The position numbers and the translations under genes were made by a program. Below, piece after piece: positions 34,683 to 43,939 of a DNA stretch of 64,000 nucleotides; within the stretch, counting starts at the first letter, position 1; every line of letters begins with the position of its first letter. Source of the DNA: Rhizobium glycinendophyticum (GTDB lineage: Bacteria > Pseudomonadota > Alphaproteobacteria > Rhizobiales > Rhizobiaceae). The stretch lies in assembly GCF_006443685.1 (NCBI RefSeq), contig NZ_VFYP01000004.1:124001-188000 (forward strand). The letters are read 5' to 3'. The notes under the pieces are model-generated. The model worked only from the letters and a program-made list of their open reading frames with translations. It was not told the DNA's origin and made no database searches.

Positions 34683-36197
34683 TCAGTGGCGGCTTTTTCC
34701 CATAAGACGGGACCGCAAGCTATTGGAAATGGCGTCGAAGATGAAAACGACGAGAAGGATCAGCACCACCATATAGGCGACGTTCTCCCAATCAGAGTTT
34801 GTGCGCATGGCTTCCCAGAGCTTCAGACCGATACCGCCTGCACCGACGGCGCCGATGATCGTGGCCGAACGGGTATTGCTTTCCCAGAAATAAAGCGCCT
34901 GTGAGGCAAAGACGGGAAGGACCTGCGGCAGCACCCCAAAACGCTGGACGGCGACCGGTGAGGCTCCTACGGACTTGACACCCTCGCGCTGCCGGTCGTC
35001 GATGTTCTCCAGTGCCTCGGAGTAGAGCTTGCCGAGCGTGCCCGTGTCGGTGAAGAAGATCGCGGAGATGCCAGCGAGCGGGCCGGGGCCGAAGGCGCGG
35101 GTGAAGAACAAGGCCCAGATCAGCATGTCGACGGAGCGCAGGAAGTCGAAGAAGCGCTTGGTCAGCTGGTTCATCGGACGGTTGCGGCTGATGTTGCGCG
35201 CAGCGATGAAGGACAGCGGGAAAGCGACGAGCATGGCGAGCAGCGTGCCCATGAAGGCCATGACGATCGTCTGCAGGAGCTTTGTCCAGACGTCAAGGTG
35301 CTGCCAGGAGGCGTTGTACAGAACGTTGTTCCAGGCGAGCGCAAGATTGCTCATCTTGGGGTCGATGCGCTCTTCCGAGGTAATCTTGTGCAGCACCTGC
35401 AAAGGCGTCAGATCGAAGAAGGGCGAGTCCGTATCAAAGACGAAATTTTCCCAGCCGAGGAAGCGATTGCGCACGCGAACCCGTTCGGCAGTAACATCGA
35501 TCCAGCCGGCCATTCCGAAATAGGCGATAACCCGGCCACCTTCTGTTCGCTGCTCGATCCAGTCCGGACGTATTCCTTCGAGGGTGACGCTATTGGTCAC
35601 GTGATCGAGCGTGAGTGATACTGTCTCGCTGCCACGAGTTAGCACGAGATTGGTGCCGTCGAGATCGATACTCGCTGCACTGCCGAGCGTGACATGGGCC
35701 CTGGTAATGACTTCTTCCGTCACCGTCTTCGGAGCGGCCGGAGCTGCTTGCGTTGCAGCGTCTGCCTGCGGTGTGGCCGGTGCAAGGAAGCTGAAGGATG
35801 ATTTGGGCGCCGCGGGGGTTGTCGACTGGGCCGCAGGTGCCGCATCCCTCAGGGTGCGGGTCACCGTTTCCTTCCTGGCGTCAATCCAGTCAGGCTTCGG
35901 ATTGTGCCCGATCGGATCAAAACGCGGATAGGTGATCTGCATCGTACCGTCAGGCGCGATCTGGAATTCTGGCCGGATTTCATAGGACACCCAGTCAGCC
36001 AGATAATTGCCGGCGAGGCCCCAGTTCGCCTGGCTGATCGTCTTGCCGACGGCAAAGAACCACCAGCAGAAGACGAAGTAGAGCGCCAGAATGGCGATGG
36101 AGAACGGGATACGATATCGCTGCCAGAGACTGCGCTCCAGCACCTGCGGATAGCGCTCGGCCAGACGGCTGAGTTCGGCGGCGTTGGTCATGGACAT
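34683..36197 (-). CDS. phnE: Phosphonate ABC transporter permease PhnE2, with long periplasmic insert
   Basis: About 504 residues, far longer than the usual 260-300 for PhnE. After the first membrane helix (residues 30-50) comes a region of about 250 residues with an Ala/Pro-rich linker at 118-158 and a beta-rich part at 160-260, before the permease core (from 305) with the EAA loop REGVKSVGASPVAVQRFGVLP. Start: ATG 36197 has GAGG 8 bases upstream; ATG 36203 and 36191 are alternatives. It pairs with PhnE1. Confidence 0.88.
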   Translation of the reverse strand: MSMTNAAELSRLAERYPQVLERSLWQRYRIPFSIAILALYFVFCWWFFAVGKTISQANWGLAGNYLADWVSYEIRPEFQIAPDGTMQITYPRFDPIGHNPKPDWIDARKETVTRTLRDAAPAAQSTTPAAPKSSFSFLAPATPQADAATQAAPAAPKTVTEEVITRAHVTLGSAASIDLDGTNLVLTRGSETVSLTLDHVTNSVTLEGIRPDWIEQRTEGGRVIAYFGMAGWIDVTAERVRVRNRFLGWENFVFDTDSPFFDLTPLQVLHKITSEERIDPKMSNLALAWNNVLYNASWQHLDVWTKLLQTIVMAFMGTLLAMLVAFPLSFIAARNISRNRPMNQLTKRFFDFLRSVDMLIWALFFTRAFGPGPLAGISAIFFTDTGTLGKLYSEALENIDDRQREGVKSVGASPVAVQRFGVLPQVLPVFASQALYFWESNTRSATIIGAVGAGGIGLKLWEAMRTNSDWENVAYMVVLILLVVFIFDAISNSLRSRLMGKSRH

Positions 36198-36207
36198 CGT
36201 CATATCC

Positions 36208-37167
36208 TCACGAAACCGACTGGAAGGCCTGCTCGCCGACGAGCTTGCGGCGGAGCGAAGCGGAGAACTGGTCGACCGCAATGACGGTCGTCAGCAGCAG
36301 GAGAACGATGGCGAGCGTCTTGGCCTCGTGACCCTGGCTGATCGACAGACGCAGCAATTCGCCGATACCACCACCCCCGACGGCACCGATGATCGTCGAG
36401 GCTCGGACATTGATCTCGAAGCGCAGCAGGAAATAGCTCAGGAAATTCGGCATGACCTGCGGCGTGATGGCAAACCAGACGCGCTCGAACCAGTTGGCGC
36501 CGACCGCCCGCAAGCCCTCGTCGGGGCGCATGTCGGCATTCTCGATCACTTCGTAGAACAATTTGCCGAGCGCGCCGATCGTATGGATCGAGACGGCGAT
36601 GATCGCGGGGATTGCCCCGAGCGAAAGGATTGCCAGGAAGAAGCCAGCAAGCACCACTTCGGGGAAAGCGCGCAACACTTCCATGACGCGGCGCACGGGC
36701 CAGCGGACCCAGACGACCGGCATCATGTTGCGCGCGGCAAGAAAGGCAAAGCAGAACCCAAAGATGACGCCGATCACGGTCGAGAGCAGCGCAATATTGA
36801 TGGTTTCGAGCATCTTGTAGAAGTATTCGGGGATGTAGAAGCTCTGGGTAATGTAAAGCCTGCCCTCGGGGTAATTGTATTTGAGGCTGCCATCATCATA
36901 AGGGGAAGGCAGATCGAACATGGCACGCCAGATTTCCCAGCCATCGCGCGGCACGAGCTCGCCGATGAAGTCGAAGAGATAAGGCAGACGATCGAAGAAT
37001 TTTCCGGAATTCGTTTCATTGGCAAACCAGACGGAGCCGGTCACGGCCAGAAACAGGATGAGGAGACCGAGCCCGGTGTAGAGCCGTCGCTTGGCGGTCA
37101 ATTCCTGCCAGTGGCGCTCAACGGCAGCGCCCCCCTCGCTCAACGGCTGCAATGTCGACAGTAGCAT
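36208..37167 (-). CDS. phnE: Phosphonate ABC transporter permease PhnE1
   Basis: A 319-residue permease with a first helix at about residues 30-48, a periplasmic loop of roughly 70 residues, and a core of further helices from 120 on with an EAA loop (DEGLRAVGANWFERVWFAITPQVMP). It makes the phosphonate import channel with PhnE2. Its stop is 4 bases ahead of the phnE2 start region, in one operon with phnC and phnD. Confidence 0.92.
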   Translation of the reverse strand: MLLSTLQPLSEGGAAVERHWQELTAKRRLYTGLGLLILFLAVTGSVWFANETNSGKFFDRLPYLFDFIGELVPRDGWEIWRAMFDLPSPYDDGSLKYNYPEGRLYITQSFYIPEYFYKMLETINIALLSTVIGVIFGFCFAFLAARNMMPVVWVRWPVRRVMEVLRAFPEVVLAGFFLAILSLGAIPAIIAVSIHTIGALGKLFYEVIENADMRPDEGLRAVGANWFERVWFAITPQVMPNFLSYFLLRFEINVRASTIIGAVGGGGIGELLRLSISQGHEAKTLAIVLLLLTTVIAVDQFSASLRRKLVGEQAFQSVS

Positions 37168-37202
37168 CGACGATCCCTTTCGGACTGACGTTCAAGAAAG
37201 AA

Positions 37203-37226
37203 CCGCCGGTCGATGAGAACCGGCGG
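37203..37226 (-). terminator. Hairpin between phnD and phnE1 (attenuator)
   Basis: CCGCCGGT and ACCGGCGG form a perfect 8-base stem with an 8-base loop. Read on the minus strand it is followed by TTCTTTCTT, so it can act as a partial terminator. Placement 22 bases past phnD resembles the hairpin after dppA and would keep binding protein above permease levels. Confidence 0.6.
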
Positions 37227-37248
37227 CTCCTTAAATTGGCGCTTAAAA

Positions 37249-38154
37249 TCAGCCGCCGATGGTCGACTTGCGGGCGTCGATGATCGGCTTGTAGAAGTCG
37301 ACGTTGACTTCGGTGAAGCCCTTGAACTCGCCACCTTGGACAGCCGAGAAGCAAGCCGGATCAGAGGTCGGCAGATCCATCATGAACTTCTTGAACTTGG
37401 CCTTCATGTCCTCGTTCATCGAGGTGCGGACGACGACCGGGCCGTTCGGGATCAGCGGAGACTTCCAGAGTTCGACGAGGTCATCCATGTTCAGAATGCC
37501 CTTATCGACCATCTTGCGCAGGTTGCCGGAGGTGTAGCCGTCCTTGAACTCGCCAACGCCGGAACCGAAGGTCGTACCGGCATCGAAGGTGCCCTTGAGC
37601 ACTTCGAGAACGAGATTTTCATGGCCACCGCCGAAACCGGTTTCAGCGACATATTCCTTCACCGGAGCGCCGAGCGCTTCCGGCAGCGTGACCGAAGGAA
37701 CGAGATAGCCGGAGGTGGAGTCCGGATCAGCAAAGCCGAGCTTCTTGCCCTTGATGTCGGTAACCTTGGTCATGCCCGAATCCTTGCGGGCAACCATGAT
37801 CGAGTAGTAGCCCATCGAGCCGTCGGTCTGGACGGTGGTCAGGATCGGCTGGACGGCATCGGCATTGGCGAGATAGATCTTGGCAAAGCCGGACGCGCCG
37901 AGTTCGGCATAGTCGAGCGTGCCGCCGAGCAGGCCCTGGATGACGCCGTCATAATCGGCGGCCGGGAACAGCGAAACCTTTTCAACGCCGATGGCAGCCG
38001 GCAGCTTGTCGACCATGCACTGGAAGTTGCGCAGACGGTCGGCTTCGTTTTCTCCGCCGAGGATGCCGATGCGGAATTCCTTCAAGTCTTCGGCATGAGC
38101 GGCACCGGCGAGAGCGCCGAGAGCCACGGCGGCAAGCAGGGTCTTCTTCAACAT
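37249..38154 (-). CDS. phnD: Periplasmic phosphonate-binding protein
   Basis: A 301-residue PhnD-type solute-binding protein with a signal peptide cut after AHA at residue 21, then EFRIGILGGENEADRLRNF. The motif DPDSTSGYLVPS near residue 140 is where PhnD proteins bind the phosphonate group. It delivers phosphonates or phosphate esters to PhnE1/E2. Confidence 0.93.
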   Translation of the reverse strand: MLKKTLLAAVALGALAGAAHAEDLKEFRIGILGGENEADRLRNFQCMVDKLPAAIGVEKVSLFPAADYDGVIQGLLGGTLDYAELGASGFAKIYLANADAVQPILTTVQTDGSMGYYSIMVARKDSGMTKVTDIKGKKLGFADPDSTSGYLVPSVTLPEALGAPVKEYVAETGFGGGHENLVLEVLKGTFDAGTTFGSGVGEFKDGYTSGNLRKMVDKGILNMDDLVELWKSPLIPNGPVVVRTSMNEDMKAKFKKFMMDLPTSDPACFSAVQGGEFKGFTEVNVDFYKPIIDARKSTIGG

Positions 38155-38233
38155 GAGCTTATCTCCTGTTTCCTGGGATCATTGAATTGTTTGAATGCAC
38201 ACCCGTAACGCCGGGCTTGGCGATCTTCGTGGC

Positions 38234-39094
38234 TCAGGCCTCGGCAGCTGCCAGCGGGCGAAGGCCAGGGGATGGGATTTTGCGCGCAGCGTCATTGTCC
38301 TGATGCGCAATGTTGATGCTCGTCGAGGTCATGGTCTCATCGATGCCGGCGCCGTGGCGATCGGCGCCATAAATCTCGTGCACGGCGTCCGCTGTCAGCT
38401 CCGAGGGCGCGCCATCGAAAACCACCCGACCGCGGGCCATGCCGATGATGCGCTCGCAGTAATTGCGCGCGGTATCGAGGGTATGGAGATTGGTGATGAC
38501 CGTGATGCCTTCGCGTTCGTTGATGTCGCGCAGCGCATCCATGACGATCTTGGCATTGAGCGGATCGAGCGAGGCGATCGGCTCGTCAGCCAGCACCATT
38601 TTCGGCGACTGCATCAGCGCACGGGCAATCGCCACGCGCTGCTGCTGGCCACCGGACAACGTGCCGGCCGCCTGGAGCGCCGTCTGCTCGATGCCGAGAC
38701 GCTCCAAAGCCGCGATCGCCATCAGCCGCTCTTCGCGCGAGAAGATGTTGAGCATGGACAACGCCGTCGAGCGGTGATTGAGGCGACCCAGAAGAACGTT
38801 CGTGAGAACGTCGAGACGGGGCACCAGATTGAACTGCTGGAAGATCATCGCGCAGTCGCGCTGCCAGTTGCGGAGTGCTGCACCGCGCAGGGTGGAGATT
38901 TCGACGTCGCCGAAACGGATGGAACCAGAGGTCGGATCGACCAGGCGGTTGATCATGCGCAGGAGAGTCGACTTCCCGGCACCGGAGCGCCCGATGACGC
39001 CGACCATCTGACCCGTCGGGATCTCGATGCTGACAGAATCAACGGCCTTCTGGCTGCCGAACTGGCGGGTTAGGTTGTCCAACCGAAACTGCAT
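38234..39094 (-). CDS. phnC: Phosphonate ABC transporter ATP-binding protein
   Basis: A 286-residue ATPase, with Walker [10 protein letters not shown], signature [15 protein letters not shown] and Walker [13 protein letters not shown]. It powers phosphonate import. Start: ATG 39094 has GAAGGA six bases upstream; the ATG at 39118 has none. First gene of phnC-phnD-phnE1-phnE2-DUF1045-phnM-phnN. Confidence 0.93.
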   Translation of the reverse strand: MQFRLDNLTRQFGSQKAVDSVSIEIPTGQMVGVIGRSGAGKSTLLRMINRLVDPTSGSIRFGDVEISTLRGAALRNWQRDCAMIFQQFNLVPRLDVLTNVLLGRLNHRSTALSMLNIFSREERLMAIAALERLGIEQTALQAAGTLSGGQQQRVAIARALMQSPKMVLADEPIASLDPLNAKIVMDALRDINEREGITVITNLHTLDTARNYCERIIGMARGRVVFDGAPSELTADAVHEIYGADRHGAGIDETMTSTSINIAHQDNDAARKIPSPGLRPLAAAEA

Positions 39095-39140
39095 TGTGGG
39101 TCCTTCGCCGTCACTCATTGCGGTGCTGGTTTATCCACTA

Positions 39141-39159
39141 GCGCTTCATCGTGAAGCGC
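39141..39159. promoter_or_regulatory. Hairpin in the phnC leader
   Basis: GCGCTTCA-TCG-TGAAGCGC is a perfect 8-base inverted repeat between the candidate Pho box and phnC. No T-run follows on either strand, so it is not a typical terminator; it may be an operator or a leader structure. Confidence 0.35.
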
Positions 39160-39161
39160 GA

Positions 39162-39179
39162 ATGTCAGATTTGTGTAGG
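39162..39179 (-). promoter_or_regulatory. Weak candidate Pho box ahead of phnC
   Basis: On the minus strand CCTACAC-AAAT-CTGACAT has the spacing of a Pho box (two 7-base repeats, 4-base spacer). The second repeat is one base from CTGTCAT, while the first matches poorly. Location between the acyltransferase stop and phnC is right for a second phosphate-controlled promoter. Confidence 0.3.
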
Positions 39180-39218
39180 ATTTATTAAACTATGCAAGCA
39201 TTTGGAAAATAACGATTA

Positions 39219-39833
39219 TCATGCATATTTTCCAAGAAACTGTTCGGCATCAAGATTGCGAAAATCCTCCAGTGCCGCAAACAGCCGGTCGTGATCCCAG
39301 TCCCACCAGGCAAGGGTCTGCATACGATCAGCGACGGCTTTGGGAAAACGTTCGCGTATGAACTTGGCCGGTACGCCGCCCACAATCGTGTAGGGGGCGA
39401 CATCCCTTGAGACCACCGCGCCGGCGCCGATCACGGCTCCATCTCCAACGGTCACGCCTGGAAGCACCGTCGCGCCATGACCGATCCAGACATCATGTCC
39501 GATGGTGACGCGGTTTTCCCGGCGCCAGGCGAAGAAGTCCTGATCATCTTCAGCGCCATCAAAATAGCTTGCGGCGCGGTAGGTGAAGTGGTGGAGCGTC
39601 GCGCGCCACATCGGATGATTGGTCGCATTGATGCGGGCCGCCGCAGCGATATTGGCAAACTTGCCAATCGTCGCACACCAGGCCGCGCCATCACGTTCGA
39701 TATAGGAATAGTCACCCATCTCCACCTCGTCGAGGCGGCATCGTTCGCCCACCTCTGTGTAGCGGCCGAGGGCGGAATTGCTGACGGTGGCGCCGGGATG
39801 AATCAGCGGTTCGAGCCCAAGTTTCTTGCTCAT
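39219..39833 (-). CDS. Hexapeptide-repeat acyltransferase of phosphonate operons
   Basis: A 204-residue left-handed beta-helix transferase of the chloramphenicol/xenobiotic acetyltransferase type, with hexapeptide repeats VTIGHDVWIGHGATVLPGVTVGDGAVIGAGAVVSRDV in residues 105-150. Homologues are typically placed right after phnL in Rhizobiales; they may acetylate aminophosphonates, as PhnO does, but this is not proven. ATG 39833 overlaps phnL by four bases. Confidence 0.88.
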   Translation of the reverse strand: MSKKLGLEPLIHPGATVSNSALGRYTEVGERCRLDEVEMGDYSYIERDGAAWCATIGKFANIAAAARINATNHPMWRATLHHFTYRAASYFDGAEDDQDFFAWRRENRVTIGHDVWIGHGATVLPGVTVGDGAVIGAGAVVSRDVAPYTIVGGVPAKFIRERFPKAVADRMQTLAWWDWDHDRLFAALEDFRNLDAEQFLGKYA

Positions 39834-40537
39834 GCGGCGACCTTTCGCGGCGAGAACTGTGTGACGTCGAGGATGCGGTCGGCAACGGCCTCGCGCACTT
39901 CCTCGTCGTGGAAGATGCCGAGGAGGGCGACACCTTCTTTCTTCTTGGCACGTATCATGTCCACCACGACAGAACGGTTGGCCGCATCGAGCGACGCGGT
40001 CGGCTCGTCGAGCAGCAGGATCGCATGATCGGTAATGAAGCCGCGGGCGATGTTGACGCGCTGCTGTTCGCCGCCGGAAAAGGTGGAGGGCGGCAATTGC
40101 CAGAGATCGTGCGGCAGGTTGAGCCGGGCGAGGAGCTCGGCCGCACGGGCGCGAGCGTCTTCCGTGGCAATGCCACGTGCAACGAGCGGTTCGGCAACGA
40201 CGTCCAGGGTCGAGACACGCGGGACAGTGCGCAGGAACTGGCTGACATAACCGAGTGCTGAGCGCCGGACCTCGAGCACGGCGCGCGGATCGGCAGAGGC
40301 GATATCGACGATTCGTCCATCCCTGTTGATCAGGATCTGGCCGGAATCGACGGCGTAGTTGCCGTAGAGCATCTTCAGGATCGAGCTCTTGCCGATACCC
40401 GAGGGACCGCCGAGCACGACGCATTCGCCGGCTGCGATCGAGAAGGACACGTTCGAAACGACCGGCAGACGAAGGCCGCCGCGCAGATGCATGGTGAAGC
40501 TCTTCGAGACTTCGGAGACGATGAGAGGCGTTGCCAT
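39830..40537 (-). CDS. phnL: C-P lyase complex ATP-binding subunit PhnL
   Basis: A 235-residue ABC-type protein, Walker A GGPSGIGKSS, signature FSGGEQQRVNIARGF and Walker B LLLDEPTASLD. PhnL works with PhnG, PhnH and PhnI in making ribose 1-phosphonate 5-triphosphate from ATP and phosphonate, not in import. It is 11 bases after phnK. Confidence 0.92.
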   Translation of the reverse strand: MATPLIVSEVSKSFTMHLRGGLRLPVVSNVSFSIAAGECVVLGGPSGIGKSSILKMLYGNYAVDSGQILINRDGRIVDIASADPRAVLEVRRSALGYVSQFLRTVPRVSTLDVVAEPLVARGIATEDARARAAELLARLNLPHDLWQLPPSTFSGGEQQRVNIARGFITDHAILLLDEPTASLDAANRSVVVDMIRAKKKEGVALLGIFHDEEVREAVADRILDVTQFSPRKVAA

Positions 40538-40548
40538 TGATAGCTCCG

Positions 40549-41325
40549 TCAGACCTGCAGGATCGAGGATACGAGCAGCTGGGTATAGGGTTCGCGGGGA
40601 TCGTCGAGAACACGGTCGGTGAGGCCGTGTTCGATGACATGACCGTCCTTCATCACCATCATGCGATGAGACAGAAGCCGGGCGACGGCGAGGTCGTGGG
40701 TGACGACGATGGCCGAAAGGCCGAGGTCGTTGACGAGGCCGCGGACGAGATCGAGGAGACGCGCCTGGACCGAGACATCGAGGCCGCCGGTAGGTTCATC
40801 CATGAAGACCAGACGCGGGCCCGTGACGAGATTGCGGGCGATCTGCAGGCGCTGGCGCATGCCGCCGGAGAAGGCGCGCGGCTGGTCGTCGATGCGATCG
40901 GTGGAGATTTCCACGCGCTCCAGCCATTCGCTCGCCGTCTGGCGGATCTTTCCGTAATGCCGGTCCCCGATCGCCATCAGGCGCTCGCCGACATTGGCTC
41001 CGGCCGAGACTGTCATGCGCAGGCCATCGGCCGGGTTCTGGTGCACGAACCCCCAGTCGGTGCGCATGAGGAAGCGACGTTCGGCCTCGCCCATATGGTA
41101 GAGTTCGCGGTACTGGCCGTCGCGCATGTGGTAGTCGACGCTGCCGGTCGTCGGCATCAGCCGGGTGGACAGGCAGTTGAGAAGCGTCGTCTTGCCCGAG
41201 CCGCTTTCGCCGACAATGGCGAGCACTTCGCCGGGCCAGAGATCGAAGGAGACGTCTGAGCAGCCGATGCGACTGCCGTAGAACTTGGAGAGGTTCCGAA
41301 CTTTCAGAAGCGGCTGGTCGCTCAT
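40549..41325 (-). CDS. phnK: C-P lyase complex ATP-binding subunit PhnK
   Basis: A 258-residue ABC-type protein with Walker A GESGSGKTT, the signature FSGGMRQRLQIARNL and LVFMDEPTGGLDV. The insert KFYGSRIGCSDVSFDLWPGE at the N terminus is typical of PhnK. It binds the PhnGHIJ core complex. Its ATG overlaps the phnJ stop by four bases. Confidence 0.93.
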   Translation of the reverse strand: MSDQPLLKVRNLSKFYGSRIGCSDVSFDLWPGEVLAIVGESGSGKTTLLNCLSTRLMPTTGSVDYHMRDGQYRELYHMGEAERRFLMRTDWGFVHQNPADGLRMTVSAGANVGERLMAIGDRHYGKIRQTASEWLERVEISTDRIDDQPRAFSGGMRQRLQIARNLVTGPRLVFMDEPTGGLDVSVQARLLDLVRGLVNDLGLSAIVVTHDLAVARLLSHRMMVMKDGHVIEHGLTDRVLDDPREPYTQLLVSSILQV

Positions 41326-42224
41326 TCTGCGGCCTCCTTGTTCTGGGCGAGCCTTTCGCCGACATGGCCTTCGGCCTGGCGCGTCTCGCAGTGGTCGGTA
41401 TCCGAGCAGACGAACATCCGCCCACCCTTGTCGTCGAGCACCACTTCGTCGAGATAAACGTGTGTGGCGCCGCAGAGCGCGCAGGGCTTATCGAAGGTCT
41501 GGATCTCGAAGGGGTGATCCTCGAAGTCGAGGCTGACGACGTCGGTATAGGGCGGGACCGCATAGATGCGCTTTTCACGGCCGGCGCCGAAGAGCTGCAG
41601 GGCTTCCGACATGTGCATCTTCGGATTGTCGAACTTCGGGGTCGGGGAGGGGTCCATCACATAACGGCCCTCGACCTTGACCGGATAGGCATAGGTCGTG
41701 GCGATGCGGCCGTGTTTGGCGATATCCTCGTAGAGCTTCACATGCATGAGGCCGTATTCCTCCAGCGCATGCATCTTGCGCGTCTCGGTCTCGCGCGGCT
41801 CGAGGAAGCGCAAGGGTTCGGGGATCGGCACCTGGTAGACCAGAACCTGACCTTCCCTCAGCTTCTCCTCCGGAATGCGGTGGCGCGTCTGGATGATCGT
41901 CGCTTCGTTGGTCTTCGTGGACACCGCAACCTCGGCGACCTTCTGGAAGAAGGCGCGGATCGACACGGCATTGGTCGTGTCGTCGGCGCCCTGGTCGATC
42001 ACCTTCAGCGTGTCCTCAGGTCCGATGATCGAGGCGGTCACCTGCACGCCGCCAGTGCCCCAGCCATAAGGCATGGGCATCTCACGGCTGGCGAACGGTA
42101 CCTGATAACCCGGAATGGCGATCGCTTTGAGGATCGCCCGGCGGATCATGCGTTTCGTCTGTTCGTCCAGATAGGCGAAGTTGTAGGTGGCGAGTTCTGT
42201 TGTTTCGGTAGCCGGCGCGTTCAT
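41322..42224 (-). CDS. phnJ: C-P lyase, radical SAM catalytic subunit
   Basis: A 300-residue PhnJ. The iron-sulfur cysteines are C248, C251, C273 and C279 (CALC, then FVCSDTDHC), the CxxC-x21-C-x5-C spacing of E. coli PhnJ. The glycine-rich GYQVPFASREMPMPYGWGTGG segment near residue 40-60 holds the radical-bearing glycine. It cleaves the carbon-phosphorus bond, giving the alkane and 5-phosphoribosyl 1,2-cyclic phosphate. Confidence 0.95.
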   Translation of the reverse strand: MNAPATETTELATYNFAYLDEQTKRMIRRAILKAIAIPGYQVPFASREMPMPYGWGTGGVQVTASIIGPEDTLKVIDQGADDTTNAVSIRAFFQKVAEVAVSTKTNEATIIQTRHRIPEEKLREGQVLVYQVPIPEPLRFLEPRETETRKMHALEEYGLMHVKLYEDIAKHGRIATTYAYPVKVEGRYVMDPSPTPKFDNPKMHMSEALQLFGAGREKRIYAVPPYTDVVSLDFEDHPFEIQTFDKPCALCGATHVYLDEVVLDDKGGRMFVCSDTDHCETRQAEGHVGERLAQNKEAAE

Positions 42225-43327
42225 TCTGCGGCCTCCTTCAGATCGGTTTGTTCAATGCGGCTCGCCTCGTGTTTGGCCCGCATGCGGCGGACGAGATCGA
42301 GCTCAGCCTGGAAGTCGACGTAATGCGGCAGCTTGAGGTGCTCGACGAAACCGGTCGCCTGGACGTTGTCACAATGGGAGATGACGAATTCCTCGTCCTG
42401 CGCGGGCGCTACGACGTCCTCACCGAATTCCTGGGTTCTGAGCGCCCGGTCAACGAGCGACATCGACATGGCCTTGCGTTCGCTTTGGCCGAAGACGAGA
42501 CCGTAACCGCGGGTGAATTGCGGCGGGGCCTTGGCCGAACCCTTGAACTGGTTGACCATCTGGCATTCCGTGACGCGGATTTCGCCGAGCGAGACACAGA
42601 AGCCCAGTTCTGGCACGTCAAACTCGATCTCGACGAGACCCATGCGGATTTCGCCGACGAATGGATGGGTGCGACCATAGCCGCGCTGGGTCGAATAACC
42701 GAGGGCCAGCAGGAAGCCCTCGTCGCCACGGGCCAGCGCCTGGAGACGCAGGTCGCGGGGCATCGGAAATTCCATCGGCTCGCGGGTGATGTCGCCGGCG
42801 ACGTGATCCTCGGGCATCTCGCCGTCCGGCTCGATCAGGCCCTCGCCGTCGAGGATATCGGAGACCCGCATGACCGCCACACAGGCATCCTCGCGCAATT
42901 CCGGGGCGGCGACGTCCTGATCTTCGAGCAGGGAGGGATCGAGTAGACGGTGAGTGTAGTCGAAGGTCGGCCCGAGCAGCTGGCCGCCGGGTAGATCCTT
43001 GTAGGTGGCAGATACACGACGCTCGACACGCATGGCTCCTGTTTCGATCGGTCGCGAGGTGCCGAAACGGGGAAGGGTGGTGCGGTAGGCACGCAAGAGA
43101 AAGATCCCCTCAATCATGTCGCCCCGCGCCTGTTTCAGCGCGAGCGCTGCCAGCTTGCAGTCATAGAGCGAGGCTTCGGCCATCACCCGGTCGACCGAAA
43201 GGCCGAACTGCGCCACGATCTGGTCGATGGTAACAGAGGGGAGCTTCCGATCGCCACGACGGCGGTCGGCGAGCAGACGATGGGCGTTGGCGATGGCCTT
43301 TTCGCCACCCTTGACGGCAACATACAT
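42221..43327 (-). CDS. phnI: C-P lyase complex nucleosidase subunit PhnI
   Basis: A 368-residue PhnI with the family start MYVAVKGGEKAIANAHRLL. It attaches phosphonate to ribose of ATP with PhnG, PhnH and PhnL, and alone acts as a purine nucleosidase. Overlaps phnJ by four bases and follows phnH by three bases, so the core is translated as a unit. Confidence 0.95.
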   Translation of the reverse strand: MYVAVKGGEKAIANAHRLLADRRRGDRKLPSVTIDQIVAQFGLSVDRVMAEASLYDCKLAALALKQARGDMIEGIFLLRAYRTTLPRFGTSRPIETGAMRVERRVSATYKDLPGGQLLGPTFDYTHRLLDPSLLEDQDVAAPELREDACVAVMRVSDILDGEGLIEPDGEMPEDHVAGDITREPMEFPMPRDLRLQALARGDEGFLLALGYSTQRGYGRTHPFVGEIRMGLVEIEFDVPELGFCVSLGEIRVTECQMVNQFKGSAKAPPQFTRGYGLVFGQSERKAMSMSLVDRALRTQEFGEDVVAPAQDEEFVISHCDNVQATGFVEHLKLPHYVDFQAELDLVRRMRAKHEASRIEQTDLKEAAE

Positions 43328-43330
43328 GGC

Positions 43331-43939
43331 TCAGGCCTCCATCTGGCTGATCTGGGTGGTACGGGGCAGGGCGAGGAACTCGCGGCCGGAGGCCAGCACG
43401 AGATCGACACCACGCGGGAAGAGCGCCCGGTTATCCATCCATTGACGCAGGAATGTCTCCGCCAGGCCCTTCGGCGCAATTGCGGATGTATCGCGGATGC
43501 CAGGGCCGGATAGCTGGAGGACAGGACCGCCGATCAGGCTCTGCACCTCCACAATCAGCGTCGTCGAGCGATCCGGATACTCCTGGCTGCCGAGCGCAAA
43601 TTGCGCCAGCGACGGCACAATCGTGCCTGCGTCGACAAAGGCGAACTTTGCCTCGGCCTTCTCTGAGGTGAGTGGCGCGCCGGTGTGGAAGCTGATCCAG
43701 CCGGGCAAAGCAGACTTCGACAGCGCCGTGCTCAGCCAGACGGGCGTATCGTGATCGCAGAGCGTCAGAAGAATTGCGCCGGCCGCAGCGCCAAGCGGGG
43801 AGGGCGGTGCAACCTGCGGCAATGCAGACCCTATAGTTCCCGGACGCGCCATGGCGCCCATGACGGCACGGAACACCGTCTGGGCATTGAAAACGGCATC
43901 GGCAAAACCGCCGACAAGGCTCTCATTCGTATGGGTCAT
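43331..43939 (-). CDS. phnH: C-P lyase complex subunit PhnH
   Basis: A 202-residue PhnH with the typical DAVFNAQTVFRAVMGAMARPGTI start and the closing ALPRTTQI segment. It is a structural part of the PhnGHIJ core. Its start touches the phnG stop. Confidence 0.93.
   Translation of the reverse strand: MTHTNESLVGGFADAVFNAQTVFRAVMGAMARPGTIGSALPQVAPPSPLGAAAGAILLTLCDHDTPVWLSTALSKSALPGWISFHTGAPLTSEKAEAKFAFVDAGTIVPSLAQFALGSQEYPDRSTTLIVEVQSLIGGPVLQLSGPGIRDTSAIAPKGLAETFLRQWMDNRALFPRGVDLVLASGREFLALPRTTQISQMEA

Noticed and set aside
39834..40640. Long N-terminal extension of the hexapeptide acyltransferase
   Set aside because: It lies antisense-frame over phnL; the ATG at 39833 overlaps phnL by four bases as expected in this operon.
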